From contig CACOSS010000001.1 of assembly GCA_902629955.1 (NCBI GenBank), positions 1-64,000 on the forward strand: a stretch of 64,000 nucleotides of DNA, written 5' to 3'. The notes beneath the pieces were generated by a model. The model made no database searches. It was not told the origin of the DNA and was given only the letters and a program-made list of their open reading frames with translations. Origin of the DNA: an uncultured Pelagibacteraceae bacterium. Lineage in GTDB: Bacteria > Pseudomonadota > Alphaproteobacteria > Pelagibacterales > Pelagibacteraceae. The stretch's first letter is position 1. The number at the start of each line of letters is the position of its first letter. The position numbers and the translations under genes are program-made. This document shows positions 19,188 to 29,622 of the stretch, in pieces.

Positions 19188-20487
19188 TTTTAATTTTATA
19201 ATGGCTTATTAAATAATTAAAATATTTACCTCTTTCCTCAAAGTTTTTAAAATTATCAAATGAAGCTGCGCATGGGCTAAATATCAGGTTTATTTTTTTA
19301 TTTTTTTCTTCTTTTTTAATGTCTAGGGAAATTTGTTTGATAGCCTCATTGAGTTTATTAAATTTTGAATATTTTAATTTATTTTTAAAATGTTTTGCAA
19401 AAAATGAGCTATATCGGCCATATATGTAAACTTTAGATATATTATTTTTGTCCTTTAATTCAAGTTTGTCTCCTTTTTTGGGTAAACCTCCTAATATCCA
19501 AAAAATACTATCAAAATTATTTAATAAATTAATTGAAGATGAAAAGCTTGTTGATTTAGAATCATTAATAATTCTCAATCTTTTGGAATTATAAATTATT
19601 TGTTGCCTAAAATTTAACGCTTTAAAATCATTAACAACTTTAAAAATAATTTTTTTTTTTATGCGAAGTTTTGAACATATTTTTATAACAAAAGATAAAT
19701 TTTGCTGATTATTTAAACTTTTAAAATAAGTGTTTTTTAAAAGATTGTTGTCATGTTTTGATAATTTATCTTCTACATATATAATTTTGCAATTAAATTT
19801 TTTACCTTTAATAAACTGTTTTTGAATTGTGTCTTTTTTATTTACAAATCCATAGTCGTTATTTTTGAGAGAAAATATTAATTTAAACTTTGTTTTTATA
19901 TAATTATTTATTGTATTATGTCTTTCCAAATGATCAGGGGAAATATTTAATAAAATACCATAATTTGGTTTAAAGATTTTACTATATGAAATCTGATATG
20001 ATGAAATTTCAACAACAAAAATAGTTTTATAAGATATTTTGCTTTCTTTGAGAATTGAATTTCCTATATTTCCTACTAATCTTGCATCAGATTTATTTTT
20101 TTTCAAAATATCATACAATAATTTAGCTGTTGTTGATTTACCATTTGTTCCAGTAATTGCTATAATAAAATTCTTTGAATGTTTGGCGTAAAAAACATCT
20201 AAGTCAGTACAAATTTTTGATTTATTTCTTTTTAAATATTTTTTTAACGAACACTTTAAACTATTGATGCCTGGGCTAATAATTATGTGATCAAATTTTG
20301 TTCTATCAATGTTTTTTTTTGAAATAATATAATTTTTAAAAACTTTGTTCTTTAAATTTCTAAGGTTGTCGTCAAAACAACTAATAATGTTATTTTTTTT
20401 TAAATAATTAAAACTAGATATACCTGAAATTCCAAGACCATATATTAGTATTTTTTTATTAAAATATAAGTCTTTTTCTAATTTCAT
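19177..20487 (-). CDS. murD: UDP-N-acetylmuramoylalanine--D-glutamate ligase
   Basis: IAITGTNGKSTTAKLL, NISPDHLERH; between ftsW and mraY. Confidence 0.93.
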   Translation of the reverse strand: MKLEKDLYFNKKILIYGLGISGISSFNYLKKNNIISCFDDNLRNLKNKVFKNYIISKKNIDRTKFDHIIISPGINSLKCSLKKYLKRNKSKICTDLDVFYAKHSKNFIIAITGTNGKSTTAKLLYDILKKNKSDARLVGNIGNSILKESKISYKTIFVVEISSYQISYSKIFKPNYGILLNISPDHLERHNTINNYIKTKFKLIFSLKNNDYGFVNKKDTIQKQFIKGKKFNCKIIYVEDKLSKHDNNLLKNTYFKSLNNQQNLSFVIKICSKLRIKKKIIFKVVNDFKALNFRQQIIYNSKRLRIINDSKSTSFSSSINLLNNFDSIFWILGGLPKKGDKLELKDKNNISKVYIYGRYSSFFAKHFKNKLKYSKFNKLNEAIKQISLDIKKEEKNKKINLIFSPCAASFDNFKNFEERGKYFNYLISHYKIKNVR

Positions 20488-21572
20488 TATCTAAATTTTA
20501 ATGTTGCCAAACCAATCATCGCTAAAATAATTGCAACTATCCAAAATCTTATTACAACAGTCGACTCAGGCCATCCTTTCTTTTCGTAATGATGGTGAAT
20601 TGGAGCCATCTTAAAAATTCTTTTTCCTGTAACTTTAAATGAAATAACCTGAACAATTACTGAGATTGCTTCTAAAACAAATAGGCCACCTGTGATAGCT
20701 AAAACTATTTCATGCTTTGTGATAATTCCTACCGCTCCTAACGAGCCCCCTAAAGACAACGATCCAGTATCTCCCATAAATATTTTAGCTGGTGGAGCAT
20801 TAAACCATAAAAATCCTAAACAAGATCCAATTATAGCGCCGAGGAAAACAGTTACTTCGCCAACACCTGTTATATAAGGAATTTGTAAGTATTCTGAAAA
20901 AACAATATTTCCAGTTACATAACTAATAAATGCAAAACAACCAGCAACTAATATAACAGGAACTGTTGCTAAACCATCCAACCCATCAGTTAAATTAACA
21001 GCATTTGATGAACCAACTATAATAAATATACCGAAGGGAATAAAAAACCAACCTAAATTAATTATTAAATTTTTAAAAAAAGGAAAATATAAATTTTTTA
21101 AATCTTGGTTTTCTGAAAAATAAGTTAAAGCTACTACTCCGATTAAAGCTATAATAATTTGACTGGTTAATTTAAATTTAAAAGATATACCTGAGGAATT
21201 TTTGTATTTTACTTTTTTATAATCATCAAAAGCACCTAATAAACCATAGCTTCCTACTATATAAATTAGAAACCATATATATGTATTTTTAAGATCTCCC
21301 CAAAGTAGAATACCAGAAAATAATCCAATTAGTATAAGCACTCCGCCCATAGTTGGTGTACCTATTTTTTTAACAATATGTTCATCTGGCCCATCCTCTC
21401 TTATAGGGTCTAAAATTTGCCTTGATGAAAAATATTTAATAAAAGGATTTCCGATTAAGAATACAACGAATAAAGATGTAAAAACAGCTAGTCCAGTTCT
21501 TACTGTTAAATACTTAAATACGTTTAAAAATGAGTAACTCTCAATTAATTCTAATATTAATAAATATAACAT
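20487..21572 (-). CDS. mraY: Phospho-N-acetylmuramoyl-pentapeptide-transferase
   Basis: GTPTMGGVLIL, NLTDGLDGLA, KIFMGDTGSLSLGG, MAPIHHHYEKKGW. Confidence 0.97.
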   Translation of the reverse strand: MLYLLILELIESYSFLNVFKYLTVRTGLAVFTSLFVVFLIGNPFIKYFSSRQILDPIREDGPDEHIVKKIGTPTMGGVLILIGLFSGILLWGDLKNTYIWFLIYIVGSYGLLGAFDDYKKVKYKNSSGISFKFKLTSQIIIALIGVVALTYFSENQDLKNLYFPFFKNLIINLGWFFIPFGIFIIVGSSNAVNLTDGLDGLATVPVILVAGCFAFISYVTGNIVFSEYLQIPYITGVGEVTVFLGAIIGSCLGFLWFNAPPAKIFMGDTGSLSLGGSLGAVGIITKHEIVLAITGGLFVLEAISVIVQVISFKVTGKRIFKMAPIHHHYEKKGWPESTVVIRFWIVAIILAMIGLATLKFR

Positions 21573-24412
21573 TAAAGACTTCCTCTTAGTGTTTCGACTA
21601 TTTTATTTAAGCCAGTAGAATTTGATGCTTTAACCATCAAATAATCATTATTATTTAAATCTCTTACAATCAAATCATAAATATCCGATATTTTTCTTAA
21701 AATTCTACCTTTTCTTTTTTTTTTTATACCTTTAAAGGTTTCAGCTACATCATTGCCATAAATATGAATTTTATTTATTTTGGAATTATTTAAAATGTTT
21801 GACATGTCCTTATGAAGTTTTTTCGAATGTTTTCCAAGTTCAAGCATATCTCCCATTAAAAAATGTTTTTTTTCATTTTTAATTTTAGTATTACTGAAAT
21901 TTGATATTGCGCTAGACAATGAAAGTGGATTTGAATTATAACTTTCATCAATCAGGAAAATTTTCTTATTTTTAAATTTAATTTTTGATATATTTCCTCT
22001 CCCTTTAGGAATTAAAAAATTTTTAAAAAAATTAGAATTTAAATTTTTCGTAATTTTCAAGATATATAGAACAGCCAAAGCTGATAAAATATTTTTTATA
22101 TAATTTTTATATTTATATCTTATTTCAAATTTTTTAAGTTCATCAAAAATTTTGACTTCAATTTTAAAATACTTTCTTAATTTTTTTAATTTTAAAAATT
22201 TTACGTCTGATTTATAAGAATAACCAAAAGATACAACGTTTAATTTTCTTTTTTTTGCTATTTTTTTATGAATAGAGAAAAATTTGTCATCAGCATTTAG
22301 AATGATAGAGCCATACTTTTTAATATTATTAATTATTTCCGCCTTAGCTTTTGCAATATCTGAAATGCTTTTAAAATTCTTTGCGTGTGCATATGAAATA
22401 TTTGTTATTACTCCAATATTAGGTTTAACTATGCTTGATAAGAAGTCTATTTCCCCTTTTTTGTCCATTCCAATTTCAAAAACCCCATAATTGTTATTTA
22501 TATTTAAGTTAAATAAACTCAATGGTACACCGTACTTGTTGTTATAGGATTTTGGAGAATAGCTTACTTTTCCAAATTTATTCAAACAATTTGCTAACAA
22601 TTCTTTTAATGTAGTTTTTCCACAACTTCCTGTAATTCCAATTATCTGACCTGGATAACTATCTCTTATACTAGATGATATTTTTGTCATAAAATCTAAA
22701 CTATTTTTTACTTTAATTACATTTTTACTTTTTATTTCACTTGTCAATTTATCAGTTACAACAATAGATGCTCCTTTTTTGATTGCTTCCGGAATAAACT
22801 TATTCCCATCATTTTTTTTTCCTTTAATTGCAAAAAAAATATCATTTTTTTTTATATCTTTTGAGTTAATTGAGGCTCTATTTAACTTAATTAGATTATT
22901 TACTTTTTTTGCTTCTTTGTGTTCTTTTAAAATATTTACTTTTAAATTATTCGAAAGAGATTTATTCTTAAGTCTGATTGAATTTAAAATAATATTTTTA
23001 TCAGAAAAAAAAATTTTCCTTTTACCAAAATCTTGAGTATTTTCATGGCCTTTTCCAGCTACAATTAATATATCATTAGAATTTAAATTGTTTACAGCGC
23101 TAACTATAGCTTTTTTTCTATCTGAAATTTCAAAAATTTTATTTCTTTTGACATTTTTTTTTATTTCATTACGTATTTTTTTTGGATTTTCGTACCTTGG
23201 GTTGTCATCAGTTAGATAAATTCTGTCACAATAATTGTTAGCTATTTTTCCAATTATTGATCTTTTTGAACGGTCCCTATTTCCACCACAACCTAAAACA
23301 ATTGATATATTTTTATTACCAAATTGTTCTTTTATATTACTCAAACATAAACTTAATGCTTCGGGAGTGTGGGCATAATCTAATATACAAATAGCATTAT
23401 TTTTAAGTTTTCCTATTTTTTCTAATCTTCCATTGATTGGTTTTATTTTATTTAAGACTTTGATAATTTTTTTAAATTTAAGACTTTTATTTTCTGCAGC
23501 TAAAATTGCCATAAATAAATTTTTAATTTGTATTTTTCCTATCAAGTTTAAATAAAAAGAAAATTTTGAATTATTATATTCAATCTTTAAAAATTGTTTT
23601 TCGCCAATAAATTTATGTTCTAAAATTTTAATTTTTCCATTTTGTTTTGATATTGAACTTAATTTAATTTTTTTTTCTTTAGATATTTTTAAAATTTTTT
23701 TATACTCTGGAATATCCCTATCAGTTATGACTGTTGCTTTCTTGGATAATAAATATTTGAAAAGATAGAGTTTAGCATTTAAATAATCATTATAATTTTT
23801 ATGATAATCCAAGTGATCATGTGATAAGTTGGTAAATATTCCCTTATTAAACTTTAAACCATCTAACCTATGCTGTTTTAGTCCATGGCTAGATGCTTCA
23901 AGAATTATATTATCTATTTTTTTATTGGATAAATATTCTAAATATTTCGAAAGTTGCAAAGGATCCAGGGTAGTATTAGTTACTGTAAAATTTTCTGATT
24001 GAGTTTTAACACCCAGGGTTCCTAAAGATGCAACTTTTTTTTTATTTAAGTTTAAAATTTGAAAATAAAAATCACAAATCGAAGATTTTCCATTCGTACC
24101 AGTAACCGCTATTAAATTAGGTATTTTTATTTTTGATATTTTATATGATATTTCTGCAAGTGTTTTTCTTACATTTGTAAATTTTAAGTATAATATTCCA
24201 TTTTTAAATCCCTCAAATTTTTTGTCATGAATAATGGTTTTTGCACCTTTTGTGATTGCATCTTTAATAAATTTATTTCCATCAGTTTGATTTCCTTTTA
24301 TAACAAAAAAAATGTTATCTTTTTTACATAGACGGCTATTAAAATTTATTCCTGAAAAATAATGTTTCTTGTATTCAGGTTTTAATTTTCTAAAATAATT
24401 TCCGATGAGCAT
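21572..24412 (-). CDS. Fused MurE-MurF ligase (bifunctional)
   Basis: One 946-aa ORF with two Mur ligase P-loops (IAVTGTNGKSSICDF; IIGITGSCGKTTLKELL), MurE DNPR motif and C-terminal MurF region. Confidence 0.93.
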   Translation of the reverse strand: MLIGNYFRKLKPEYKKHYFSGINFNSRLCKKDNIFFVIKGNQTDGNKFIKDAITKGAKTIIHDKKFEGFKNGILYLKFTNVRKTLAEISYKISKIKIPNLIAVTGTNGKSSICDFYFQILNLNKKKVASLGTLGVKTQSENFTVTNTTLDPLQLSKYLEYLSNKKIDNIILEASSHGLKQHRLDGLKFNKGIFTNLSHDHLDYHKNYNDYLNAKLYLFKYLLSKKATVITDRDIPEYKKILKISKEKKIKLSSISKQNGKIKILEHKFIGEKQFLKIEYNNSKFSFYLNLIGKIQIKNLFMAILAAENKSLKFKKIIKVLNKIKPINGRLEKIGKLKNNAICILDYAHTPEALSLCLSNIKEQFGNKNISIVLGCGGNRDRSKRSIIGKIANNYCDRIYLTDDNPRYENPKKIRNEIKKNVKRNKIFEISDRKKAIVSAVNNLNSNDILIVAGKGHENTQDFGKRKIFFSDKNIILNSIRLKNKSLSNNLKVNILKEHKEAKKVNNLIKLNRASINSKDIKKNDIFFAIKGKKNDGNKFIPEAIKKGASIVVTDKLTSEIKSKNVIKVKNSLDFMTKISSSIRDSYPGQIIGITGSCGKTTLKELLANCLNKFGKVSYSPKSYNNKYGVPLSLFNLNINNNYGVFEIGMDKKGEIDFLSSIVKPNIGVITNISYAHAKNFKSISDIAKAKAEIINNIKKYGSIILNADDKFFSIHKKIAKKRKLNVVSFGYSYKSDVKFLKLKKLRKYFKIEVKIFDELKKFEIRYKYKNYIKNILSALAVLYILKITKNLNSNFFKNFLIPKGRGNISKIKFKNKKIFLIDESYNSNPLSLSSAISNFSNTKIKNEKKHFLMGDMLELGKHSKKLHKDMSNILNNSKINKIHIYGNDVAETFKGIKKKRKGRILRKISDIYDLIVRDLNNNDYLMVKASNSTGLNKIVETLRGSL

Positions 24413-24417
24413 TTATA

Positions 24418-26103
24418 TTAATAAAAATCTCCATATTTTGTGGCTAAAATAGGCCCAATTTTTTCTATTATTTTGCCTGCAACTTCAACTGTAGTCCAGC
24501 CTGCAGTATTAAATGGAGTTCCTTTATACTTAATTCCACTACCATCTCTATAACTATAAATATATTCACTATTTGTCTTGGGTTCGTCTAATAATACTAA
24601 AAATACATATTTAGGTTTGTTTGTTGGAAAAACTGATACAAAGGTATTTATTTTATTTTTTGTGTATATGCCATTTTCTATTTTTTGTGCAGTTCCAGTT
24701 TTTCCACCAACACTATAACCTTCTACATTAGCCAAATTTGCTGTACCCTCTTTTGTGGAAACAATTTTTCGCAAAATGGAATTTATATTGTGTGAAACAT
24801 CTTTATTTAAGATTTGCTCCTTTTTAATTTTTATTTCTTTTTTTAATAAAGTTGGTTTTATTTTATATCCTCCATTAGAAATAATTGCGTATGCAGTGGC
24901 AACTTGCAAAGGTGTTGTTGATATTCCATGACCAAATGAGACTGTTGCTAACTTGCACTTACCCCATTTTAAAGGCAATGGTTTACCTATTTCATCCAAA
25001 TCAAAATCGATTGTACTTAAAAGATTTAAGGAATTTAAAAAACTCTTAGTTTTTTCAATCCCCATTTTTTGAGCAATTCTAACTGATCCAATATTACCAG
25101 ATCTAATTAAAATTTGCTCTGCTGTTAATGTAGATGGAATATCCATATCATATTCAGATATTTTTCTTCCTGCACATTTGATAGATTTTGGTAAATTTTT
25201 AAAGTTTGTATTGGTCTTAATTATTTTTTCATTTAAAGCTCCTGCAATCGTAAAGGTTTTAAATATTGATCCTAACTCATAAACACCTTTTGTTATTCTA
25301 TTGATAAATTTTTTATCAATAATTTCCTTACGCTTATTAATGTTAAAGTCTGGTAGTGAAACCAAAGATAGAATTTCTCCACTATTTATATTCATCAATA
25401 TAGCAGCACTACCTTTAGATTGAAAAATTTTTTCAAATTTAATTAACTCTTTTCTAACTAAAAATTGTATATTTGTATCCAAGGTCAACTGGATTTTTTT
25501 TTTCATTTTTTTGAGCTCTTCATCTAAAGATTTTTCTAAACCCGAAATACCATTGTTATCATCATCGATTTGACCAAGTACATGACTAAATAAGTTTTCA
25601 TGTGGATATATTCTTGTAATTTTTTTTTCAGTAATGACTGATTTTTCTCCCAATAATCGAACTTGATTATATTTTTCTGGTGTTAATTTTTTTTTAATAT
25701 AAAAAAATTTTTCTTCCTCAAATTTATCATTAAAAGTTTCAATATCTAGTTCAGGAAATAAAAGTTTCAACTTTAAAAATAGCATTTTTTTATCCTTCTC
25801 ATGCTTGGGATTTATTCCAACATTTTTTGTAAAAACTGTTTTTGCTAAAAAATTTCCATCAATATCAATTATGTCAGATCTTATATTATTTTCTTGGTTG
25901 ATTTCTGTTTGTGATAATTTTTTTTCAGAAATAGAACCATAATAAAAAATTTTAACCGAAAATATTAGTGAAATGAATATAAAAAAGAAGAAAATAAAAG
26001 CTATCCTGTTAAATGAAATATTTTTTTTATATATTTTTTTAGAAAAAGAAAACTCATCATCATAATCGACGAGGTAAATTTTTTTTTCTTTATTGTCTGT
26101 CAT
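24418..26103 (-). CDS. ftsI: Penicillin-binding protein FtsI (PBP3)
   Basis: ELGSIFKTFTIAGAL (SxxK), SGN, GKTGTAQK (KTG); dcw context. Confidence 0.95.
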   Translation of the reverse strand: MTDNKEKKIYLVDYDDEFSFSKKIYKKNISFNRIAFIFFFFIFISLIFSVKIFYYGSISEKKLSQTEINQENNIRSDIIDIDGNFLAKTVFTKNVGINPKHEKDKKMLFLKLKLLFPELDIETFNDKFEEEKFFYIKKKLTPEKYNQVRLLGEKSVITEKKITRIYPHENLFSHVLGQIDDDNNGISGLEKSLDEELKKMKKKIQLTLDTNIQFLVRKELIKFEKIFQSKGSAAILMNINSGEILSLVSLPDFNINKRKEIIDKKFINRITKGVYELGSIFKTFTIAGALNEKIIKTNTNFKNLPKSIKCAGRKISEYDMDIPSTLTAEQILIRSGNIGSVRIAQKMGIEKTKSFLNSLNLLSTIDFDLDEIGKPLPLKWGKCKLATVSFGHGISTTPLQVATAYAIISNGGYKIKPTLLKKEIKIKKEQILNKDVSHNINSILRKIVSTKEGTANLANVEGYSVGGKTGTAQKIENGIYTKNKINTFVSVFPTNKPKYVFLVLLDEPKTNSEYIYSYRDGSGIKYKGTPFNTAGWTTVEVAGKIIEKIGPILATKYGDFY

Positions 26104-26365
26104 TTTTTTTCAATATGGTTTTTAATTTTGAGGCATCAAGATGAATATATTCCTCATTTTTATCATTTTTCATAATGTCTACTAATCTTGATGGATTGCT
26201 TAAATACGTATATTCGAGATAAACTAAATTATATTTATCTTTTAATGTTCTAATACTCTCATTTATGATAAATATTTTTTCCTCAATTTTTTTTGATGAA
26301 GTTTTAGTAATTGCTGTCAATAAAATTAAAAAAATAAGACAAAATATTATTATAAAATTTTTCAT
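26090..26365 (-). CDS. ftsL: FtsL-like small membrane protein
   Basis: 91 aa, N-terminal TM plus coiled coil; between rsmH and ftsI. Confidence 0.72.
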   Translation of the reverse strand: MKNFIIIFCLIFLILLTAITKTSSKKIEEKIFIINESIRTLKDKYNLVYLEYTYLSNPSRLVDIMKNDKNEEYIHLDASKLKTILKKNDRQ

Positions 26366-27369
26366 AATTTTTCAGATAATTTTTCAATTTCAAGAAGTTT
26401 CGAAAACTTATTAATAAAATCTCTTTCAAAGTTAATTATATTTTTTTTTTTTATTGCATATCTTAATTTTGCAGATCTAGAGGGTTTATTAATTTTTATT
26501 TCCTGATGACTTGGGTAAATAGGTTTTCTTGATCTTAATTCAAATAACTTATTTTGATTTTTTTCCTCTGGATAGTATCTTGAAATTTTTTTGTCTTCAG
26601 ACAAACTCTTAAAAAAATATTTAATTATTTTATCTTCCAGAGAATGAAATGAAACAACTAAAAGGATACCGTTAACATCTAAGATTTTTGCTGAATTGAT
26701 TAGGCCGTAAATTAGTTCGCTTATCTCTTTATTAACAAATATTCTAATAGCTTGAAAAATTTTTGTTGCATTGTGTATTCTGCCACTCTTTTTTTTTACA
26801 GAGTTAATAATACTTACAAGTCTTTCGGTATTTATATTATTTTTAAGTCTTTGATCTACAATTCTTTTTGAGATAATTCTGCTGTCTTTGTCTTCACCAA
26901 AATATTTAAATATAAGTTCAAGATCTTTTTGACCTAATTTATTTACAACGTCATTGGCTGAAAAATTATTTAAACCTAGCCTCATATTTAATTTACCTTT
27001 ATTTTCAAAACTTAAGCCCTTTTTTGGATCTTTAATTTGAGTGTACGAATATCCAAGATCAAATATGATTGCTTTAATTTTAGAATTTATGTTTTCAATT
27101 TTATTTATCTCACTAAATTTTTTATTAAAAAAGGAAAATCGTTCTTTATAAATTTCTTTAGTTTTTTGAGCAATAATTTTGCATTCAGGATCTCTATCAA
27201 TTGCAATAATATTTATTTTTTGAAATTTCAAAAATTCCTTGGAATAACCTCCCTGACCAAAAGTACAATCAATTAGTGTGCCACCATTTTGAGGGGAAAT
27301 AATGCTAAGAATTTCTTTTAGCAGTACCGGATAATGTTTTTCACTATTCGGTAAAATGGTGGCATTCAT
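26362..27369 (-). CDS. rsmH: 16S rRNA (cytosine1402-N4)-methyltransferase RsmH
   Basis: HYPVLLKEIL, DCTFGQGGYSKEFL, VVSFHSLEDKIIKYFF motifs. Confidence 0.96.
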   Translation of the reverse strand: MNATILPNSEKHYPVLLKEILSIISPQNGGTLIDCTFGQGGYSKEFLKFQKINIIAIDRDPECKIIAQKTKEIYKERFSFFNKKFSEINKIENINSKIKAIIFDLGYSYTQIKDPKKGLSFENKGKLNMRLGLNNFSANDVVNKLGQKDLELIFKYFGEDKDSRIISKRIVDQRLKNNINTERLVSIINSVKKKSGRIHNATKIFQAIRIFVNKEISELIYGLINSAKILDVNGILLVVSFHSLEDKIIKYFFKSLSEDKKISRYYPEEKNQNKLFELRSRKPIYPSHQEIKINKPSRSAKLRYAIKKKNIINFERDFINKFSKLLEIEKLSEKL

Positions 27370-27387
27370 CTATTTTTATGAAGACCA

Positions 27388-28821
27388 TTAATTTTTTTGT
27401 CTTCTTAAAAATGCCGGTATTTCGAATTCATCCTCCTCAGAATTTTCATCCTCAGTAATCATGGTATGATCTGAATTATCTTCGTTAGGATTATTCGCAA
27501 ACAAATCTGGTGTATCATGTTCTAATCCAAAATTTTCCAGACCATTTGTTTCAGTTTTAGTTTCTTCAATTTCGTTTTTTAAAATTAAACTTTCTTCTTG
27601 ATTATCCATTAATGTTTCTGCAGCTCCAACGTCAGAATTAATATTAATACTTTCATCAATTTCTTGCTCTGAGATATTTTCTTTTAATGTATCTGTCTCA
27701 GATTTAAGCGCTGTTGCACCATCAGTTATATGAGTGGATGTATTGTGCTGAATATTGAAAGATTGAGATGTTCCTATTGTTGAAAAATCAGAGTACCCTG
27801 GATTTCTATTTTGAATTCTGTGTACCATATTTATTACGGATTTAGACTCTGGTTGTTGTCCATCTAAAGCTGTTGCTACAATTGAAACTCTAACTTTACC
27901 ATCTAAAGATGAGTCTGTAATTGAGCCAATTATTATTTCTGCAATATGATCAACTTCAGATCTAATTCTATTTACTATTTCGTCTACTTCAAACAAAGTT
28001 AAGTCTTCGCCACCAGTTATATTTATAAGAAGACCTTTTGCACCTTTAAGAGAATAATCGTCAATTAGAGGATTGTTTAAAGCCATTTCAGTTGCCTTCT
28101 GTGCTCTGCCTTCTCCTTCTGCTTCTCCTGTTCCCATCATTGCTTTACCCATTGAACTCATAACTGTCTCGACATCTGCAAAGTCTAAATTAACTAGACC
28201 CTCTTTAACCATTAAATCTGTTATACTTTGAACTCCATATCGCAAAACATTATTTGATAGTTTAAATGACTCTTTAAAAGTAGTTTTTTCATTTGCAATT
28301 TTAAATAGATTTTGATTAGGAATTACAATTATAGTATCAACATGTTTTCTTAATTCCTCCAAACCTTGTTGTCCTCTTCTCATCCTTGAGGGTGCCTCGT
28401 AAAGAAAAGGTAAAGTAACTACTCCAACTGTTAGAATGTTTAACTCTTTTGCAGCTCGGGCTATTACGTGGGCGGCACCAGTACCTGTCCCTCCACCCAT
28501 ACCAGCAGTAATGAAAACCATATTTGCACCTTTTAATAAATCAATTATCTCATTTAAAGATTCATCTGCAGCTGCTTGTCCAATTTCTAGTTTGGCACCA
28601 GCTCCAAGGCCTTTAGTTAAATTTAAACCAATTTGAATTTTCTGTTTTGCCTTACTGGCTTTTAAATCTTGAGCATCAGTGTTTACAGCAATAAATTCAA
28701 CTCCCTCTACACCACTTTCTATCATTTCATTAATTGCGTTTCCACCTGCGCCGCCTACACCTAATACTAGAATTCTTGGCTTAAGTTCTTTTATGTCTGG
28801 TGCTCTAAAATTTATTGTCAT
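27388..28821 (-). CDS. ftsZ: Cell division protein FtsZ
   Basis: [30 protein letters not shown] tubulin signature, C-terminal EIPAFLRRQ. Confidence 0.98.
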   Translation of the reverse strand: MTINFRAPDIKELKPRILVLGVGGAGGNAINEMIESGVEGVEFIAVNTDAQDLKASKAKQKIQIGLNLTKGLGAGAKLEIGQAAADESLNEIIDLLKGANMVFITAGMGGGTGTGAAHVIARAAKELNILTVGVVTLPFLYEAPSRMRRGQQGLEELRKHVDTIIVIPNQNLFKIANEKTTFKESFKLSNNVLRYGVQSITDLMVKEGLVNLDFADVETVMSSMGKAMMGTGEAEGEGRAQKATEMALNNPLIDDYSLKGAKGLLINITGGEDLTLFEVDEIVNRIRSEVDHIAEIIIGSITDSSLDGKVRVSIVATALDGQQPESKSVINMVHRIQNRNPGYSDFSTIGTSQSFNIQHNTSTHITDGATALKSETDTLKENISEQEIDESININSDVGAAETLMDNQEESLILKNEIEETKTETNGLENFGLEHDTPDLFANNPNEDNSDHTMITEDENSEEDEFEIPAFLRRQKN

Positions 28822-28993
28822 TTATCCCCTCTCCATTTTTTATTGATTTATAGTTTTTTTCTAATTTATCGAACGTATCAGTCCAAAAATTATATGCCCA
28901 AGTACCTTCGATAGTTTTTTCTATCGCGGTTAAACAATTGTTTTGTAGATTTTCTATCTTCTGCATTAAAATAATTTGTTCCATCTTTCTCAT
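28805..28993 (-). CDS. Uncharacterised 62-aa protein between mraZ and ftsZ
   Basis: ATG overlaps mraZ stop (TAATG); 3' end overlaps ftsZ start by 17 nt; no recognised family. Confidence 0.6.
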   Translation of the reverse strand: MRKMEQIILMQKIENLQNNCLTAIEKTIEGTWAYNFWTDTFDKLEKNYKSIKNGEGINDNKF

Positions 28994-29448
28994 TATTTTT
29001 TACCCATCTCTTCCCATTTAAGGCTTGCTCGATTTATGTTAGATTTTTTTCTTGCCTGGACCTTAAATTTTTCAAATGTAACTGGCTCCCAAATTTGAAA
29101 TGTTTTTCCTTGGCCAACAAATAACATACTGTTTTTAATTTTAGCATGTTTCAATAATTTTAATGATAACGAAATTCTTCCTTCACCATCAAACTGTAAA
29201 TTAATACTTTCAGAAAGTATTGATGTAGCGAAAAAATCTTTTTTTTCTTCAAAAGGATTAAGTGCATCTATGCTATTGGAAATTTTTTCTATTCTATCTT
29301 GGGGCCAAGCTTCAATTGATTGGTTATTAAATGATGGAAAGCATATAACGCCATTATAACCTAAATTTGAAAGGTAAGACCTAAATGATGCAGGCACCGA
29401 CACCCTCCCTTTTTTGTCTATTCTGTTTTCGTAGGTTGATAAAAACAT
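28993..29448 (-). CDS. mraZ: Transcriptional regulator MraZ
   Basis: MFLSTYENRIDKKGRVSVPASFR AbrB-like domain and second repeat FDGEGRISLSLKL. Confidence 0.94.
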   Translation of the reverse strand: MFLSTYENRIDKKGRVSVPASFRSYLSNLGYNGVICFPSFNNQSIEAWPQDRIEKISNSIDALNPFEEKKDFFATSILSESINLQFDGEGRISLSLKLLKHAKIKNSMLFVGQGKTFQIWEPVTFEKFKVQARKKSNINRASLKWEEMGKK

Positions 29449-29485
29449 AATTCATAAACCCTTTTTCCCTTAAAAATTCCTTATT

Positions 29486-29510
29486 TGGGAATTTATGGGA
29501 TAATATGGGT
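29486..29510. promoter_or_regulatory. Candidate MraZ box: three TGGGN repeats at 10-bp period
   Basis: TGGGA-ATTTA-TGGGA-TAATA-TGGGT (29486, 29496, 29506), overlapping the -10 element of the putative dcw promoter. Confidence 0.7.
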
Positions 29511-29528
29511 TTTCAACCTATACGTCAA
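29500..29528 (-). promoter_or_regulatory. Candidate sigma70 promoter of mraZ/dcw operon
   Basis: Minus strand TTGACG (29528-29523), 17-nt spacer, TATTAT (29505-29500). Confidence 0.7.
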
Positions 29529-29622
29529 TATTTAATTTAGTGTTATGTTGCAATAAGTTTTGATTACTAAGATCAATAAAAATTTAAGATAAAATTAGCT
29601 AAATAGCTAAATAATTGAAATG

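Noticed and set aside
28436-28636. Plus-strand ORF antisense to ftsZ (Pro/Ala-rich)
   Set aside because: Antisense of the conserved glycine-rich FtsZ GTP-binding region
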